DNA from: Kastovskya adunca ATA6-11-RM4
GTDB lineage: Bacteria > Cyanobacteriota > Cyanobacteriia > Cyanobacteriales > Coleofasciculaceae
Assembly: GCA_019359445.1 (NCBI GenBank)
Contig: JAHHHJ010000013.1
Coordinates: 62,001 to 126,000, forward strand
Reading direction: 5' to 3'
Length of the DNA stretch: 64,000 nucleotides
Shown: positions 56,690 through 64,000 of the stretch, in pieces
How the letters are laid out: each line of letters begins with the position of its first letter
Position numbering within the stretch: position 1 is the stretch's first letter
The notes under the pieces: model-generated
What the model saw: only the letters and a program-made list of their open reading frames with translations
What the model was told of the DNA's origin: nothing
The model's database searches: none
Translations under genes and position numbers: made by a program

Positions 56690-56994
56690 ATGGATTCACT
56701 AAAACTTCTGTATCGGGACATGAACGAAAAAGTGCTGGAAGATTAGGCTAACTTTTTGGGTGGCGACGAAGAAGTCCAAGTGGAATTAGTACGGGAGCTG
56801 TCTTCGCGTTGGCGTAGCCGTATAGCAGGAGACTCGCTACCTTTTGGTGGAAACGGGATGGCAACAGGGTTATCGTATCTATGGAACTTTGTTACATTAC
56901 ACATCGATATTATCGAGCGCTTGCTCGCTCATTGCTGCATGATGGCTTATATAAAGGAATTGCTGTAGATGAGAGTTGCGGCGGGAATCCCTAA
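56690..56994 (+). pseudogene. Broken xisI-type gene (fdxN excision controlling factor family)
   Basis: GAAGGAGGA precedes ATG 56690, which reads MDSLKLLYRDMNEKVLED and then a TAG. In the same frame the text goes on ANFLGGDEEVQVELVREL. In the next frame it becomes YLLVETGWQQGYRIYGTLLH, and in the third SLLHDGLYKGIAVDESCGGNP. Joined, these match the XisI layout (acidic N-half, YLLVxVGW..RIYG, HIDI, DGTE-like, GIAxxL). A GCGTTGGCGTAGCC-type small palindromic repeat at about 56801-56835 interrupts it. So one stop, at least two frameshifts and an insertion inactivated it. No xisH is adjacent. Confidence 0.68.
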
Positions 56995-57232
56995 ACAGCA
57001 GATTTTTTTGAGCTAAAGAAGCCTCGAACAACGATTTCTGACAGAGGAAAGCGATTTCGTGATAGGTGGAGTGCGATCGCTCCCTCCACTTCTTCAAAGT
57101 TGTCTCAATTCAAATAAAAATAGAGGGGTGATCGCGCTTGAGGAATGATGCCAAGGGTGGTAAAGTCAAGACTCAATTAAGGGCGCTCACTTTCCTCGGT
57201 AATAAATGTGGGTTTAAGGAGGGGGGGCAAGT

Positions 57233-58555
57233 TTACGCAGTTATTCCCATTAGTTGTAAATGGGATTGCTCTTTTGGTAGATCTAGCTCTTTACTTTCTT
57301 TCCATTCAGTCCATTCTTCTGGTAAAAACGTGATATCAGACTTTGGCACGGGGGAATAGTCTTGCTTGAGGGCGCAAAGGCGGTGGTGTTCGTTGATGTA
57401 TTTATCGGGTTCGCGAACGTAATCGCCTCGGTGCTTGCGGACTGCCCGTTCGGTTTTCCAGCCTTCGACAATACTTAGAAATCCTCCCGATGAAGCTGCC
57501 TTGGCAATTTCGCTGAGTTTTGGCATCATTTCGTTGTAGAGTTGGTTAACTTCATCGCTAGATAGCTTAAATTCCTCTGCCATAGGAGTCCCATGTGCAG
57601 TTAAAAACTGCCATGCCAGATGCCGACATAAAGTCGCACTGTTTTTTACCAGTGGATGACTGAGGTTAACATTAACGACATCAGAATGATTGCCGGGTAT
57701 GGGTAAAAAATGGACGTGTGGCTTGATATGTTCGGGATTGAGGCTATCTGGATTGCCACCTTTGCTATGCTCGCTCTTGGGTGCAAGGAGTTTAATTTCA
57801 GTGCGATCTGTGGGTTGAAAGTTACCACCGTCTGCATCTAGGGCGAGAACTGCCAAGTAGTTGCGGACGTTGGGGGGAATGGCTAGCATATCCAGGGTTC
57901 TGCTAGTATAGCCGCCTGGTACTGGGTCAATGGCAAAGATATTAACGTTGAGGGTATCTTCAAATACTTCAAAAAGCTTGTTGGCTATTTTTAAACAGGT
58001 GACTGCTCCCCGACTCCAACCGATAATGTTGACGGTATCGATGGGTTGGCTCATCTCGAATTTGAGGTGAATGAGCATCCAAACAGCTTTATAGACATTA
58101 TCATCCCAACCGTTGCCCAAAGCTCTCCCCATTTGTCTCCAGACTTCGGGAGTGTTGCCCATGAAGGATAATTGAAATTCGTCGGCTTGCCTTTCTCCGA
58201 ACAACCAATATTGTTTGGGTCCTTTGAGCGTGAGTCCACGATTTTGAGATTGTCCTTGACCTTTTTCTATACCCAAAATAGGGTTGAATTTACCGGGATA
58301 AGCATGGTGTACTCCGCTTTCAGAATCTTCTGCGGAGACTTCTTCGGAACCTGGCCCTTCGCAGATAAAGTAAGTGGGGTTTTCAGACTCTAACTTGAAG
58401 GGATAGGGGTTCTCTTCGGTGCGCTCACCAGTCTGGACGATTCGCGCTTCTCTTCCGATCATTACTATGCTCAATTGGCTAATTAGTTCATTGGGATTGG
58501 CGTCGCGATGAAAGTCTGTGCCGTGGTTGAAGATTGTAAAAACATTGTTCGACAT
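57233..58555 (-). CDS. Putative alpha/beta-hydrolase (GWSRG serine hydrolase, lipase-effector-like)
   Basis: A 440-aa protein. The N-terminus MSNNVFTIFNHGTDFHRDAN holds an NHGT motif like the oxyanion-hole region of lipases. The nucleophile elbow is IIGWSRGAVTC (Ser181); candidates for the acid and base are Asp in AIDPVPGGYTS and His in IPGNHSDVVNV. The GWSRG elbow followed by DPVPG resembles bacterial effector phospholipases (Tle/DUF2235 type), but overall similarity is not established. No signal peptide. ATG 58555 has AGGA at the right distance; the frame is open to 58564. It follows the helical-protein gene on the same strand, across a spacer flanked by an inverted repeat. Possibly an effector; the substrate is unknown. 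Confidence 0.6.
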   Translation of the reverse strand: MSNNVFTIFNHGTDFHRDANPNELISQLSIVMIGREARIVQTGERTEENPYPFKLESENPTYFICEGPGSEEVSAEDSESGVHHAYPGKFNPILGIEKGQGQSQNRGLTLKGPKQYWLFGERQADEFQLSFMGNTPEVWRQMGRALGNGWDDNVYKAVWMLIHLKFEMSQPIDTVNIIGWSRGAVTCLKIANKLFEVFEDTLNVNIFAIDPVPGGYTSRTLDMLAIPPNVRNYLAVLALDADGGNFQPTDRTEIKLLAPKSEHSKGGNPDSLNPEHIKPHVHFLPIPGNHSDVVNVNLSHPLVKNSATLCRHLAWQFLTAHGTPMAEEFKLSSDEVNQLYNEMMPKLSEIAKAASSGGFLSIVEGWKTERAVRKHRGDYVREPDKYINEHHRLCALKQDYSPVPKSDITFLPEEWTEWKESKELDLPKEQSHLQLMGITA

Positions 58556-58597
58556 GGGAATCATCCTACTTACTTGCTAAAGCGGCTAGCGGACTAA

Positions 58598-58809
58598 TAT
58601 CCCTCTTCTGTCACTCTCCGGTTTTTCGTAGGATTAGTAATTCCCAAAGACAAGGTATGCTGAGCCATGCGGGGTTGGCGATCGCATTTTGACCAATTTC
58701 GTATCTCCAAGAATCTCTACTCAGAAAAAATTGCGCGATCGCTTGCTCCATCTACACTCTAGAATTCAGAAAACGCAAGGCTTTTCGGAGAGTGACAGAA
58801 GAGGGATAT
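58598..58809. repeat. Perfect 24-bp inverted repeat bounding a 212-bp segment
   Basis: Arms at 58598-58621 and 58786-58809 are exact reverse complements (one arm contains CCCTCTTCTGTCACTCTCCG). The 164-bp interior holds HIP1-like sites and no gene. The right arm reaches the stop codon of the helical-protein gene. It could be a non-autonomous mobile element, or a very stable hairpin in the two-gene transcript. No obvious target-site duplication is seen. Confidence 0.85.
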
Positions 58810-59588
58810 CAGCTTCCTGTTTGACTCAATTCATTGATTTTTACTTCATACTGATCGATGAATTTCTGCACTTTATCAGATCTTTCCTCAAATTGATCTT
58901 CATCAAGCTGATTTTCTGCGTATTGGTTACCGAGATCTTCAAGTTTCTCTCTAAATGAAACCAGAAGATTTGAATAGAGCTGAATATCTTCTAATGCTTC
59001 TGATGATGCTGCCTGTTTAAAAGAATACTTCACTTCGTAAATGTAGAAGTATTGATAAATTTGTTCATTATTAAAATACTCCCTTGCTTTGTAAGAATCA
59101 GCAACAACAGTGGCAAACAAAGTTATACCAGGAACAATTGGCATAACTTGAGAGTAAGCGGAAAATGTCATAGAAGATTTGTTGCCAAAAGTGTCAAGAA
59201 TTCCAGTTAAGACTTCAAAAGTTTTACCTGCAATGTAAAGCTCCCTGTTAGCCATCTTTACCACATTTTTTCCAACGTCTTCAGGCTTTTCTATGATAAC
59301 GCCTTCAGGAGGTTTATTGCCCCCAAAAATTGCTTTAGTAACGCGCTCAATTACAGTTTTTAAGTTATTAAGCGACCAGTCTTTTTCATGCAAAAAATCA
59401 ACGTTTTTTCCTGAAATAAAGTTTTGTTTGTCCCAGTTGTTCTCCTCGTAGTAACTACTGATTGTTTTGTTCTGTTCCTCCTCGTATGAGTCAGCTCTTT
59501 TTCTCAATTCCTCTTCTAGGTATTGAATGTATTGACGATATTTATCTTCCTTGGCTTGCATTTCTTGGATAGTTGGCGAGTGACCCAT
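58809..59588 (-). CDS. Helical protein with one hydrophobic segment, partner of the hydrolase gene
   Basis: A 259-aa protein I do not recognise. Residues 8-60 are highly charged coiled coil (QAKEDKYRQYIQYLEEELRK). Around residues 139-167 lies the only hydrophobic stretch (FSAYSQVMPIVPGITLFATV), followed by more charged helices. A long helical protein with one hydrophobic patch is reminiscent of pore-forming or membrane-remodelling factors, but no family motif supports that. ATG 59588 is preceded by GAGGTAAATCTC; the frame opens 20 codons earlier. It is AT-richer than housekeeping neighbours and lies just upstream of the hydrolase gene. Confidence 0.6.
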   Translation of the reverse strand: MGHSPTIQEMQAKEDKYRQYIQYLEEELRKRADSYEEEQNKTISSYYEENNWDKQNFISGKNVDFLHEKDWSLNNLKTVIERVTKAIFGGNKPPEGVIIEKPEDVGKNVVKMANRELYIAGKTFEVLTGILDTFGNKSSMTFSAYSQVMPIVPGITLFATVVADSYKAREYFNNEQIYQYFYIYEVKYSFKQAASSEALEDIQLYSNLLVSFREKLEDLGNQYAENQLDEDQFEERSDKVQKFIDQYEVKINELSQTGS

Positions 59589-59881
59589 GAGATTTACCTC
59601 AGTTGCACAATCTTGCGTATGATTTAAGATGAACTTACATTGCATCATCCAATCGGACTAAACCACTCAAGTTTTGCATTTTAATATCTCAACTTAAGGA
59701 TTTCACCTCTTCAATTGACCAAACTCAGTAATATCTTGGGTTTGGGTCATTGTAAAGTTTTCCCATTCGTTAAAGGCAACTCGCCTAACTTGGGAAATTT
59801 TTCCTTATCTTTTTAAGGAAGGCTCTAAAGTGTAATCAATCTGAGTTAAGTCCATCGATCGCAATCAGAGCGAGCGCTGCG

Positions 59882-60226
59882 ATGATACCGATGCATCGAC
59901 ACAAAGATAAGCGCAGGCGCGGTGTAATCCTGACAGTTCAGGGATTTCAGAAGTTACAGACAGCAATATCCCAGGCAGAATTGTTTGAAAAGTGCGGCAA
60001 TCGGCATAATCTCGAAGATATAGTGCATCTACAGAGGCGCGATCGCACGACAGTCAGTTGCCAGTTTTCCGCCCAGTATTTGCGCTCACGCCTCAGTAGC
60101 ATAAGGCTTCAGGGCGCAGATGCTAGCGGAGATTTCCGCCGAAGATTGCTTATTTGCCGAGGGACGTCCAAATCCTTTCGCTTTGGGCAGGAGGGGTTGC
60201 AAAATCTCCCATTCCGCATCGCTTAA
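59882..60226 (+). pseudogene. Internally deleted copy of the HTH-AAA gene
   Basis: The first 40 or so residues (HKDKRRRGVILTVQGFQKLQ and NRHNLEDI) match the N-terminus of the 55299-56642 protein at most positions. Directly after LEDI the frame continues VHLQRRDRTTVSCQFSAQYL, which matches the C-terminal end of the same protein (VHLVGDRATVSCQLYVRYF). So about 370 codons, including the whole ATPase, are missing. After about 60102 the frame runs into transposase-remnant sequence on the other strand. The upstream region also has a plausible start. Probably non-functional, though a small HTH protein could still be made. Confidence 0.75.
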
Positions 60227-60280
60227 GTCACTGGCATAGGGTTGGCGGTTTGGATTGGCAATTTCAGGCAGACGAGACAT
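60086..60280 (-). pseudogene. N-terminal stump of an IS5-family transposase
   Basis: From ATG 60280, MSRLPEIANPNRQPYASDLS leads to DAEWEILQPLLPKAKGFGRP, the standard start of IS5-type (DDE) transposases. After about 45 residues the similarity ends and the frame closes at 60086 over the deleted HTH-AAA copy. No catalytic residues or clear terminal repeats remain, so it is an inactive remnant. Confidence 0.75.
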
Positions 60281-60367
60281 TTGTCGGACTATCACTCAGC
60301 TTGTCCTAGTCTAAAATCGGCTTAAGGCTGATCCCGTGCTACTTCGGTTTTTCTTTATAAATCAGCT

Positions 60368-61678
60368 CTAAGGCTGTTGATGACGTGGTGGAAAACTGGG
60401 CAGTTCAATTGCCGCTAGGGAAGGTCGTTTTTTTGGAGGACGTAAGGGATAAACCACAGGCGAGGGCCAGTTTGATTGGTAAAGCATGGAGTCTTGGGAA
60501 TAAGCTGATTCATCATCGAGAAAATCTTCATCCTCATACTCTGACTCCAGGTCATTTTCCGCCAGTAACTCAGAGAGGGGAGTTTCCTCACCGTCACTAA
60601 AGGGTAAATCCGTGCTAGTGGGTGGGTATAGTGACAAATCCGGGTCATGAGTAATTCCCGACGCCGCCGCGAGGGAGGACATTTCCGCTAGCAATTGCTG
60701 CTCCCACTCCTGCTCTGCTGCCAAGCTGCCATCAAATGCTGTCAGTTCTGGCTCGTTGGCGGTAGAGGCATAATAAAATTCCTCTTCAGAGGAACTGGCG
60801 TCAAAGTTGTCAAACTCTGTTGTAGTATTCGTGGCAGGGGATTCAGGTAGGGAAAGATCGCTCTCATGAGGAGCGAAATCATCAGCATCGTCTAGGAAAT
60901 CTGGATCTGCTGACCAAGGTTGAATGGGTGGCGCTTTAGGGAGAGATTGCACCAAAGGGAGTATGTTGGCATTGCTAGGCGCTGGCGAAGCCTCACTGAG
61001 CGGTGGGGAGACTTCTAGGCACTTTTCTAGCGCTGCTTTAAATTGCAAGGTTTGACGTTGCTGCCGATGCAGGCGCGTTCTCAGTTCCCGACAGGTATTT
61101 GCTGATTGCAAGAGTTGGTGAGATTGTTCATCATAGTGCTGCTGGGTGAGGGCACATTCCCGCTCCATCTGGGCGATGCGTTCTTGGGTGCCTTCTAGCT
61201 GCTCAGACAAAGTTTCCACCAAAATTTGCTGACGCTGGGCAGCTTGATGAGAAGATTCTAGTTCGTGGAATAGACGGCTAACTTGCGATTGAGCAGTCTC
61301 TAATTCCAGATTTTGTTGAGCAATGAGCAATTCCCGTTCTTGGAAGTGTGCGGCTTGCACCTGTAGCTCGGCGTTGCACTCACTCAATAACTGTTCTAGT
61401 TGAGTGACTTGAGTGAGCAATTGTCGGTTGCGTTGACGAAGCTTTTGCACAACGGCAAACCAACTCGACTCTTTTTCTGACTGAGCTGTTGCTGGCACAG
61501 GGAGTTCGGTGCTACTAAGTAGCTGCCTAAAGTTTTGAGCTGCCATCGCCGGGGGCGGGGTCAGGTCAGAGTCCACAGGCTGTTGTGCGGACGCCTGAGG
61601 AGGGTCTGACGCATCGGTGGATTGAATGTCTATCGGTTCCGGAACGGGCGGGTTGTTTGGGGTGTCAGCTTCACTCAT
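60368..61678 (-). CDS. Coiled-coil hypothetical protein
   Basis: A 436-aa soluble protein. The first 70 residues are Pro/Ser-rich and disordered. Residues about 75-225 form a long coiled coil (QKLRQRNRQLLTQVTQLEQL, VSRLFHELESSHQAAQRQQI). The rest is acidic and low in complexity (SEYEDEDFLDDESAYSQDS), ending in a basic tail (RPPKKRPSLAAIELPSF). This design is common in cyanobacterial cytoskeletal or scaffold candidates, but no function is known. Start ATG 61678; it lies 302 bp downstream of csaB on the same strand. Confidence 0.75.
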   Translation of the reverse strand: MSEADTPNNPPVPEPIDIQSTDASDPPQASAQQPVDSDLTPPPAMAAQNFRQLLSSTELPVPATAQSEKESSWFAVVQKLRQRNRQLLTQVTQLEQLLSECNAELQVQAAHFQERELLIAQQNLELETAQSQVSRLFHELESSHQAAQRQQILVETLSEQLEGTQERIAQMERECALTQQHYDEQSHQLLQSANTCRELRTRLHRQQRQTLQFKAALEKCLEVSPPLSEASPAPSNANILPLVQSLPKAPPIQPWSADPDFLDDADDFAPHESDLSLPESPATNTTTEFDNFDASSSEEEFYYASTANEPELTAFDGSLAAEQEWEQQLLAEMSSLAAASGITHDPDLSLYPPTSTDLPFSDGEETPLSELLAENDLESEYEDEDFLDDESAYSQDSMLYQSNWPSPVVYPLRPPKKRPSLAAIELPSFPPRHQQP

Positions 61679-61980
61679 GGCTCTTCATCGATGAGGTCAC
61701 AAATCTCAGGGCAGAGACTAATAAGGGCGATCGCCTCCACGCTGCTAGGATTGGGGTCTATCTAAACAATTGCCGTTCAATGCTTTACCCTGACTTGAGT
61801 GTGGGAGAGTAGGTTTTAACATCTCGTCCCTCAGCTAATCGAAAGTAGTGAGCAATTATTCCTCAGACCACAAATTCTTAGCTAAACAGACTTTAGCAGA
61901 CTGTACCCTTTGAGACGAGTAGGAGCACCTTTTATCAATGGTTTATTTTCCCTACTCATGTCTGCTCAACCCACATTGAC
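61679..61980. other. Intergenic region between csaB and the coiled-coil gene
   Basis: About 300 bp with no recognisable gene, repeat or terminator. It probably holds the promoter of the coiled-coil gene. Confidence 0.4.
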
Positions 61981-63027
61981 TTAAGATAAAGCGCTGATTA
62001 ATGAATCTCGATGCATTAAGGCTCGGTCTACTAAGGACTGAATTTGGGTGCTAGTGAGGGAGTCGCCATTGGTGTAGTGTTCTAGCCAAGCTTGACTGAT
62101 GATGTTAGACGAGTTTGGTAATTGATCTAACTCCCAGCCGGGTAAATTTAGCTCCTGCATTAATTGGGTCACTTTGGGGTCGTAGCTTAGAGCGATGCAG
62201 CGACACTCGGCAGCGGCTGCCATAATCAAGCTGTGGTAGCGCATTCCGATCGCCATTTCCACCCCGCGAAATAATCCTTTTAATTTTTTGGGGTCTTCTA
62301 GGGTAAAAATTTTACTGGCACCTGTAAGTTGAGACTGAATCGATTCGGCGATCGCTAAATCTTGAGTGGCTTGAAATGGCACGAGCAAGATGCAGGTATT
62401 CGTCGCTTTTTGGAAGTCAACCAAAGCTCGAGTCAAGTTAGCGAGGCGTTGCGGCGTCAAGAGAGGATGCGATCGCAACGTCACGGCTACCCTAGGAGCA
62501 GGTAAATCCCACAACCCTTCTACTGGGGTACTATCCAACGCCCAGACTGGATCGGGAGCCTGGATAAAGGGAATCTGCCACTCGCTGAGGATAGCAGCAG
62601 AACCGGAATCGCGCACGCTCACCGCCGTACATCCGCCAAATGACTGCCGCGCCACGCGCTGCGTTAGTTGACGTTTTAGGGGGCCAATCCCCTGCGCCCA
62701 GGCGATCGTTTTTAAGCCCATACGCTGGGCTAATCCCATCAAGCCCGCGTAGTAGAGAGGGCTAATGGCACTGGTGGTGTCTTGAATTAAACTGCCGCCA
62801 CCCCAGATAAACACATCTGAATTTCGCAATGCTCTAATGACAGGAAACGCTGACATGCGATCGCAACTCCACACCTTGTAGCGCTTCCGCGTCTGGCTGG
62901 GATTTCCTGACAACACCAACGGCGTTACATTCTCCGGTAACATTTGCAACAGCGACGCCAGTAGCGCCTCGTCGCCGCCATTGCCTTTGCCGTAATATCC
63001 GCAACAAACTGCTCGAATTTCCCCCAT
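61981..63027 (-). CDS. csaB: Polysaccharide pyruvyl transferase CsaB
   Basis: A 348-aa enzyme that transfers pyruvate from phosphoenolpyruvate to a cell-wall or surface polysaccharide, creating the ligand for SLH-domain proteins. Family motifs: VCCGYYGKGNGGDEALLASL at the N-terminus, FIWGGGSLIQDTTSAISPLY, AWAQGIGPLKR and GMRYHSLIMAAAAECRCIAL. Length is typical. The start is ATG 63027. Cyanobacterial SLH-type porins (outer membrane) depend on such pyruvylation. A repeat cluster lies directly upstream. Confidence 0.93.
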   Translation of the reverse strand: MGEIRAVCCGYYGKGNGGDEALLASLLQMLPENVTPLVLSGNPSQTRKRYKVWSCDRMSAFPVIRALRNSDVFIWGGGSLIQDTTSAISPLYYAGLMGLAQRMGLKTIAWAQGIGPLKRQLTQRVARQSFGGCTAVSVRDSGSAAILSEWQIPFIQAPDPVWALDSTPVEGLWDLPAPRVAVTLRSHPLLTPQRLANLTRALVDFQKATNTCILLVPFQATQDLAIAESIQSQLTGASKIFTLEDPKKLKGLFRGVEMAIGMRYHSLIMAAAAECRCIALSYDPKVTQLMQELNLPGWELDQLPNSSNIISQAWLEHYTNGDSLTSTQIQSLVDRALMHRDSLISALS

Positions 63028-63067
63028 CTAGAAACTTTATCAGCTTTCGCACCCAGGAGTAGCATGG

Positions 63068-63265
63068 GAAGATAGGGAGATAGGGAGCAGGGGAGCAGGG
63101 GAGCAGGGGAGCAGGGGAGCAGGGGAGCAGGGGAGCAGGGGAGATAGGAAGAACCTCTTACCTCTCACCCTTCACACTAGCCTCCGGCAACGGCTTCGCC
63201 GAACATACTTCATCCTTTCTTCCCTACACAGGACTCCCTTCATACTTCATCCTTCATACTTCATA
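63068..63265. repeat. Composite short tandem repeat cluster 4
   Basis: GGGGAGCA octamers (about 63084-63140) are followed by the link GAAGAACCTCTTACC and TTCACAC/TTCATAC heptamers. A GC-rich palindrome sits in the middle (CCGGCAACGGCTTCGCCG, 63183-63200), then ACAGGACTC, then more TTCATAC/TTCATCC heptamers (63240-63265). The cluster fills the spacer between divergent csaB and the DUF2499 gene. It has the same unit order as clusters 2 and 3, with the ACTCAGG block reduced. Confidence 0.88.
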
Positions 63266-63277
63266 CTTTTTCCAACT

Positions 63278-63631
63278 ATGCACGCTCTTTCAATTCCTAC
63301 CTGGATGATCCACATTTCCAGCGTCATCGAATGGATTGCCGCCATCTGGTTGATTTGGACTTATGGTGAAGTGACGCAAAACCGCGCTTGGTGGGGTTTA
63401 TCCTTCGCCATGCTTCCCGCCTTAGTTGGTGCTATGTGTGCTTGTACCTGGCACTTTTTCGATAACCCTACCTCTCTAAATTGGCTCGTCACGCTACAAG
63501 CGACAATGACGGTGGTGGGTAACTGTACCTTGTGTATCGCCGCTTGGTGGATTTGGCGTACAGCCAAACGCCCGAAGATAGACAAGTCTATACCTACTAG
63601 CCCTCAAATTGCTGATTCTGCTACAGAATAA
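63278..63631 (+). CDS. DUF2499 family membrane protein (Ycf49-like)
   Basis: A 117-aa integral membrane protein with three hydrophobic segments. SIPTWMIHISSVIEWIAAIW, then MLPALVGAMCACTWHFFDN and VGNCTLCIAAWWIW are typical of DUF2499, known as Ycf49 in algal plastids. Function is unknown, probably thylakoid related. The stop TAA overlaps the next start by one base (TAATG), so the two are translated together. Confidence 0.9.
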   Translation: MHALSIPTWMIHISSVIEWIAAIWLIWTYGEVTQNRAWWGLSFAMLPALVGAMCACTWHFFDNPTSLNWLVTLQATMTVVGNCTLCIAAWWIWRTAKRPKIDKSIPTSPQIADSATE

Positions 63632-63930
63632 TGATTTCTAAAGATACGCTGTTTGCTATTTCCCTGTTTCCCTACCTGGGGTTTTTGTGGTTTCTGACTC
63701 GTTCGGGGCAGATGCCACGTTTAGCGCTGATTGGTTTTTATGCCTTGCTAGTGTTTGTGGCAGTGACTATTCCCGCCGGAATTTATGCCAAGGTGGTGTA
63801 TAACGAGCAACTAGCAAATATTGATTGGTTGCACGGGGGAGCGGAGATTTTTCTGACGTTTTCTAATATTTTGGTGGTGTTGGGCTTTCGGCAAGCGCTT
63901 GTTCAACAGCGAGAGGCATCTGGGAAGTAA
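63631..63930 (+). CDS. DUF3593 family membrane protein
   Basis: A 99-aa membrane protein with about three hydrophobic segments (SLFPYLGFLWFLTRSGQMP, LALIGFYALLVFVAVTIPAG, IFLTFSNILVVLGF). It fits DUF3593, which is restricted to cyanobacteria and plastid lineages. ATG 63631 overlaps the DUF2499 stop, indicating a shared operon and likely joint function. The role is unknown. Confidence 0.88.
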   Translation: MISKDTLFAISLFPYLGFLWFLTRSGQMPRLALIGFYALLVFVAVTIPAGIYAKVVYNEQLANIDWLHGGAEIFLTFSNILVVLGFRQALVQQREASGK

Positions 63931-64000
63931 AGATTCATGACATTTGTAATGAATTGGCGTCTGGGCGATCGCTTTTTCCGGGTATCTAATTTTCTCATTT

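Noticed and set aside
57138..57359. Plus-strand ORF after the xisI relic
   Set aside because: Its second half lies antisense over the hydrolase gene end, and no start signal or homology is apparent.

Overview
The window comes from a cyanobacterium, most likely a filamentous, repeat-rich lineage of the Coleofasciculus/Microcoleus/Oscillatoria kind. The evidence is the very frequent HIP1 octamer GCGATCGC, a CrtR-type carotene hydroxylase, a tocopherol cyclase, COP23, DUF4278, Ycf49-like DUF2499/DUF3593 genes, a xisI relic, and several clusters of tandem 7-8 bp repeats of the kind known from such genomes. Genus is an inference; no rRNA or marker gene is present.

Layout. 0-10 kb is mostly housekeeping: a solute-binding lipoprotein, an aldo/keto reductase, a bifunctional-nuclease-family protein, riboflavin synthase, an M23 peptidase, BirA, PgeF, tocopherol cyclase, and a tRNA-Arg(CCU) split by a complete group I intron (9644-9892). 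10-19 kb carries a YdcF-type protein, DUF2288, PlsC, a possible structured RNA, a 1219-aa hybrid histidine kinase, and an unusual cytoplasmic protein joining an HTH-like N-terminus to a periplasmic-binding-protein fold. 19-24 kb has a DUF1445 putative hydro-lyase and a fused 5-oxoprolinase; their upstream regions share a repeated sequence, which suggests co-regulation. 24-27 kb is an ion-transport group (RCK protein, Na+/H+ antiporter, pore-loop channel), followed by relic sequence that includes a piece of a second plsC.

27.5-31 kb is the lipid-initiation cluster plsX-fabH-fabD, with a repeat cluster between fabH and fabD. 31-47 kb holds cell-wall enzymes (S13 carboxypeptidase, AMIN/class A serine hydrolase, LD-carboxypeptidase), HemE with an SDR, a glycosyltransferase, a peptidoglycan-binding/HEAT protein, an EamA transporter, SppA, AroH, CrtR and a COP23 protein. 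47.5-51 kb has tRNA-Thr(UGU) and the sulfate ABC importer genes sbpA-cysT-cysW plus a NIL-domain gene, without an adjacent cysA. 51-55 kb has a LuxR-type response regulator, a thioredoxin-like ferredoxin and CIRCE-groES-groEL.

55-60.3 kb is the accessory part. It holds an HTH-AAA (STAND-like) ATPase, a wrecked xisI, a two-gene module made of a GWSRG serine hydrolase and a helical protein with one hydrophobic segment, a perfect 24-bp inverted repeat between those two genes, an internally deleted copy of the HTH-AAA gene, and an IS5-type transposase stump. The hydrolase/helical pair is the best candidate here for an undescribed effector or defence module; that function is inferred, not shown. 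60.3-64 kb returns to ordinary genes: a coiled-coil protein, CsaB and the overlapping DUF2499-DUF3593 pair.

A theme across the window is the tandem repeats: octamers like GGGGAGCA and heptamers like TTCATAC and ACTCAGG. They recur in a fixed order between genes and have also entered at least three genes without breaking the frame (birA, the 5-oxoprolinase gene twice, the LD-carboxypeptidase gene).
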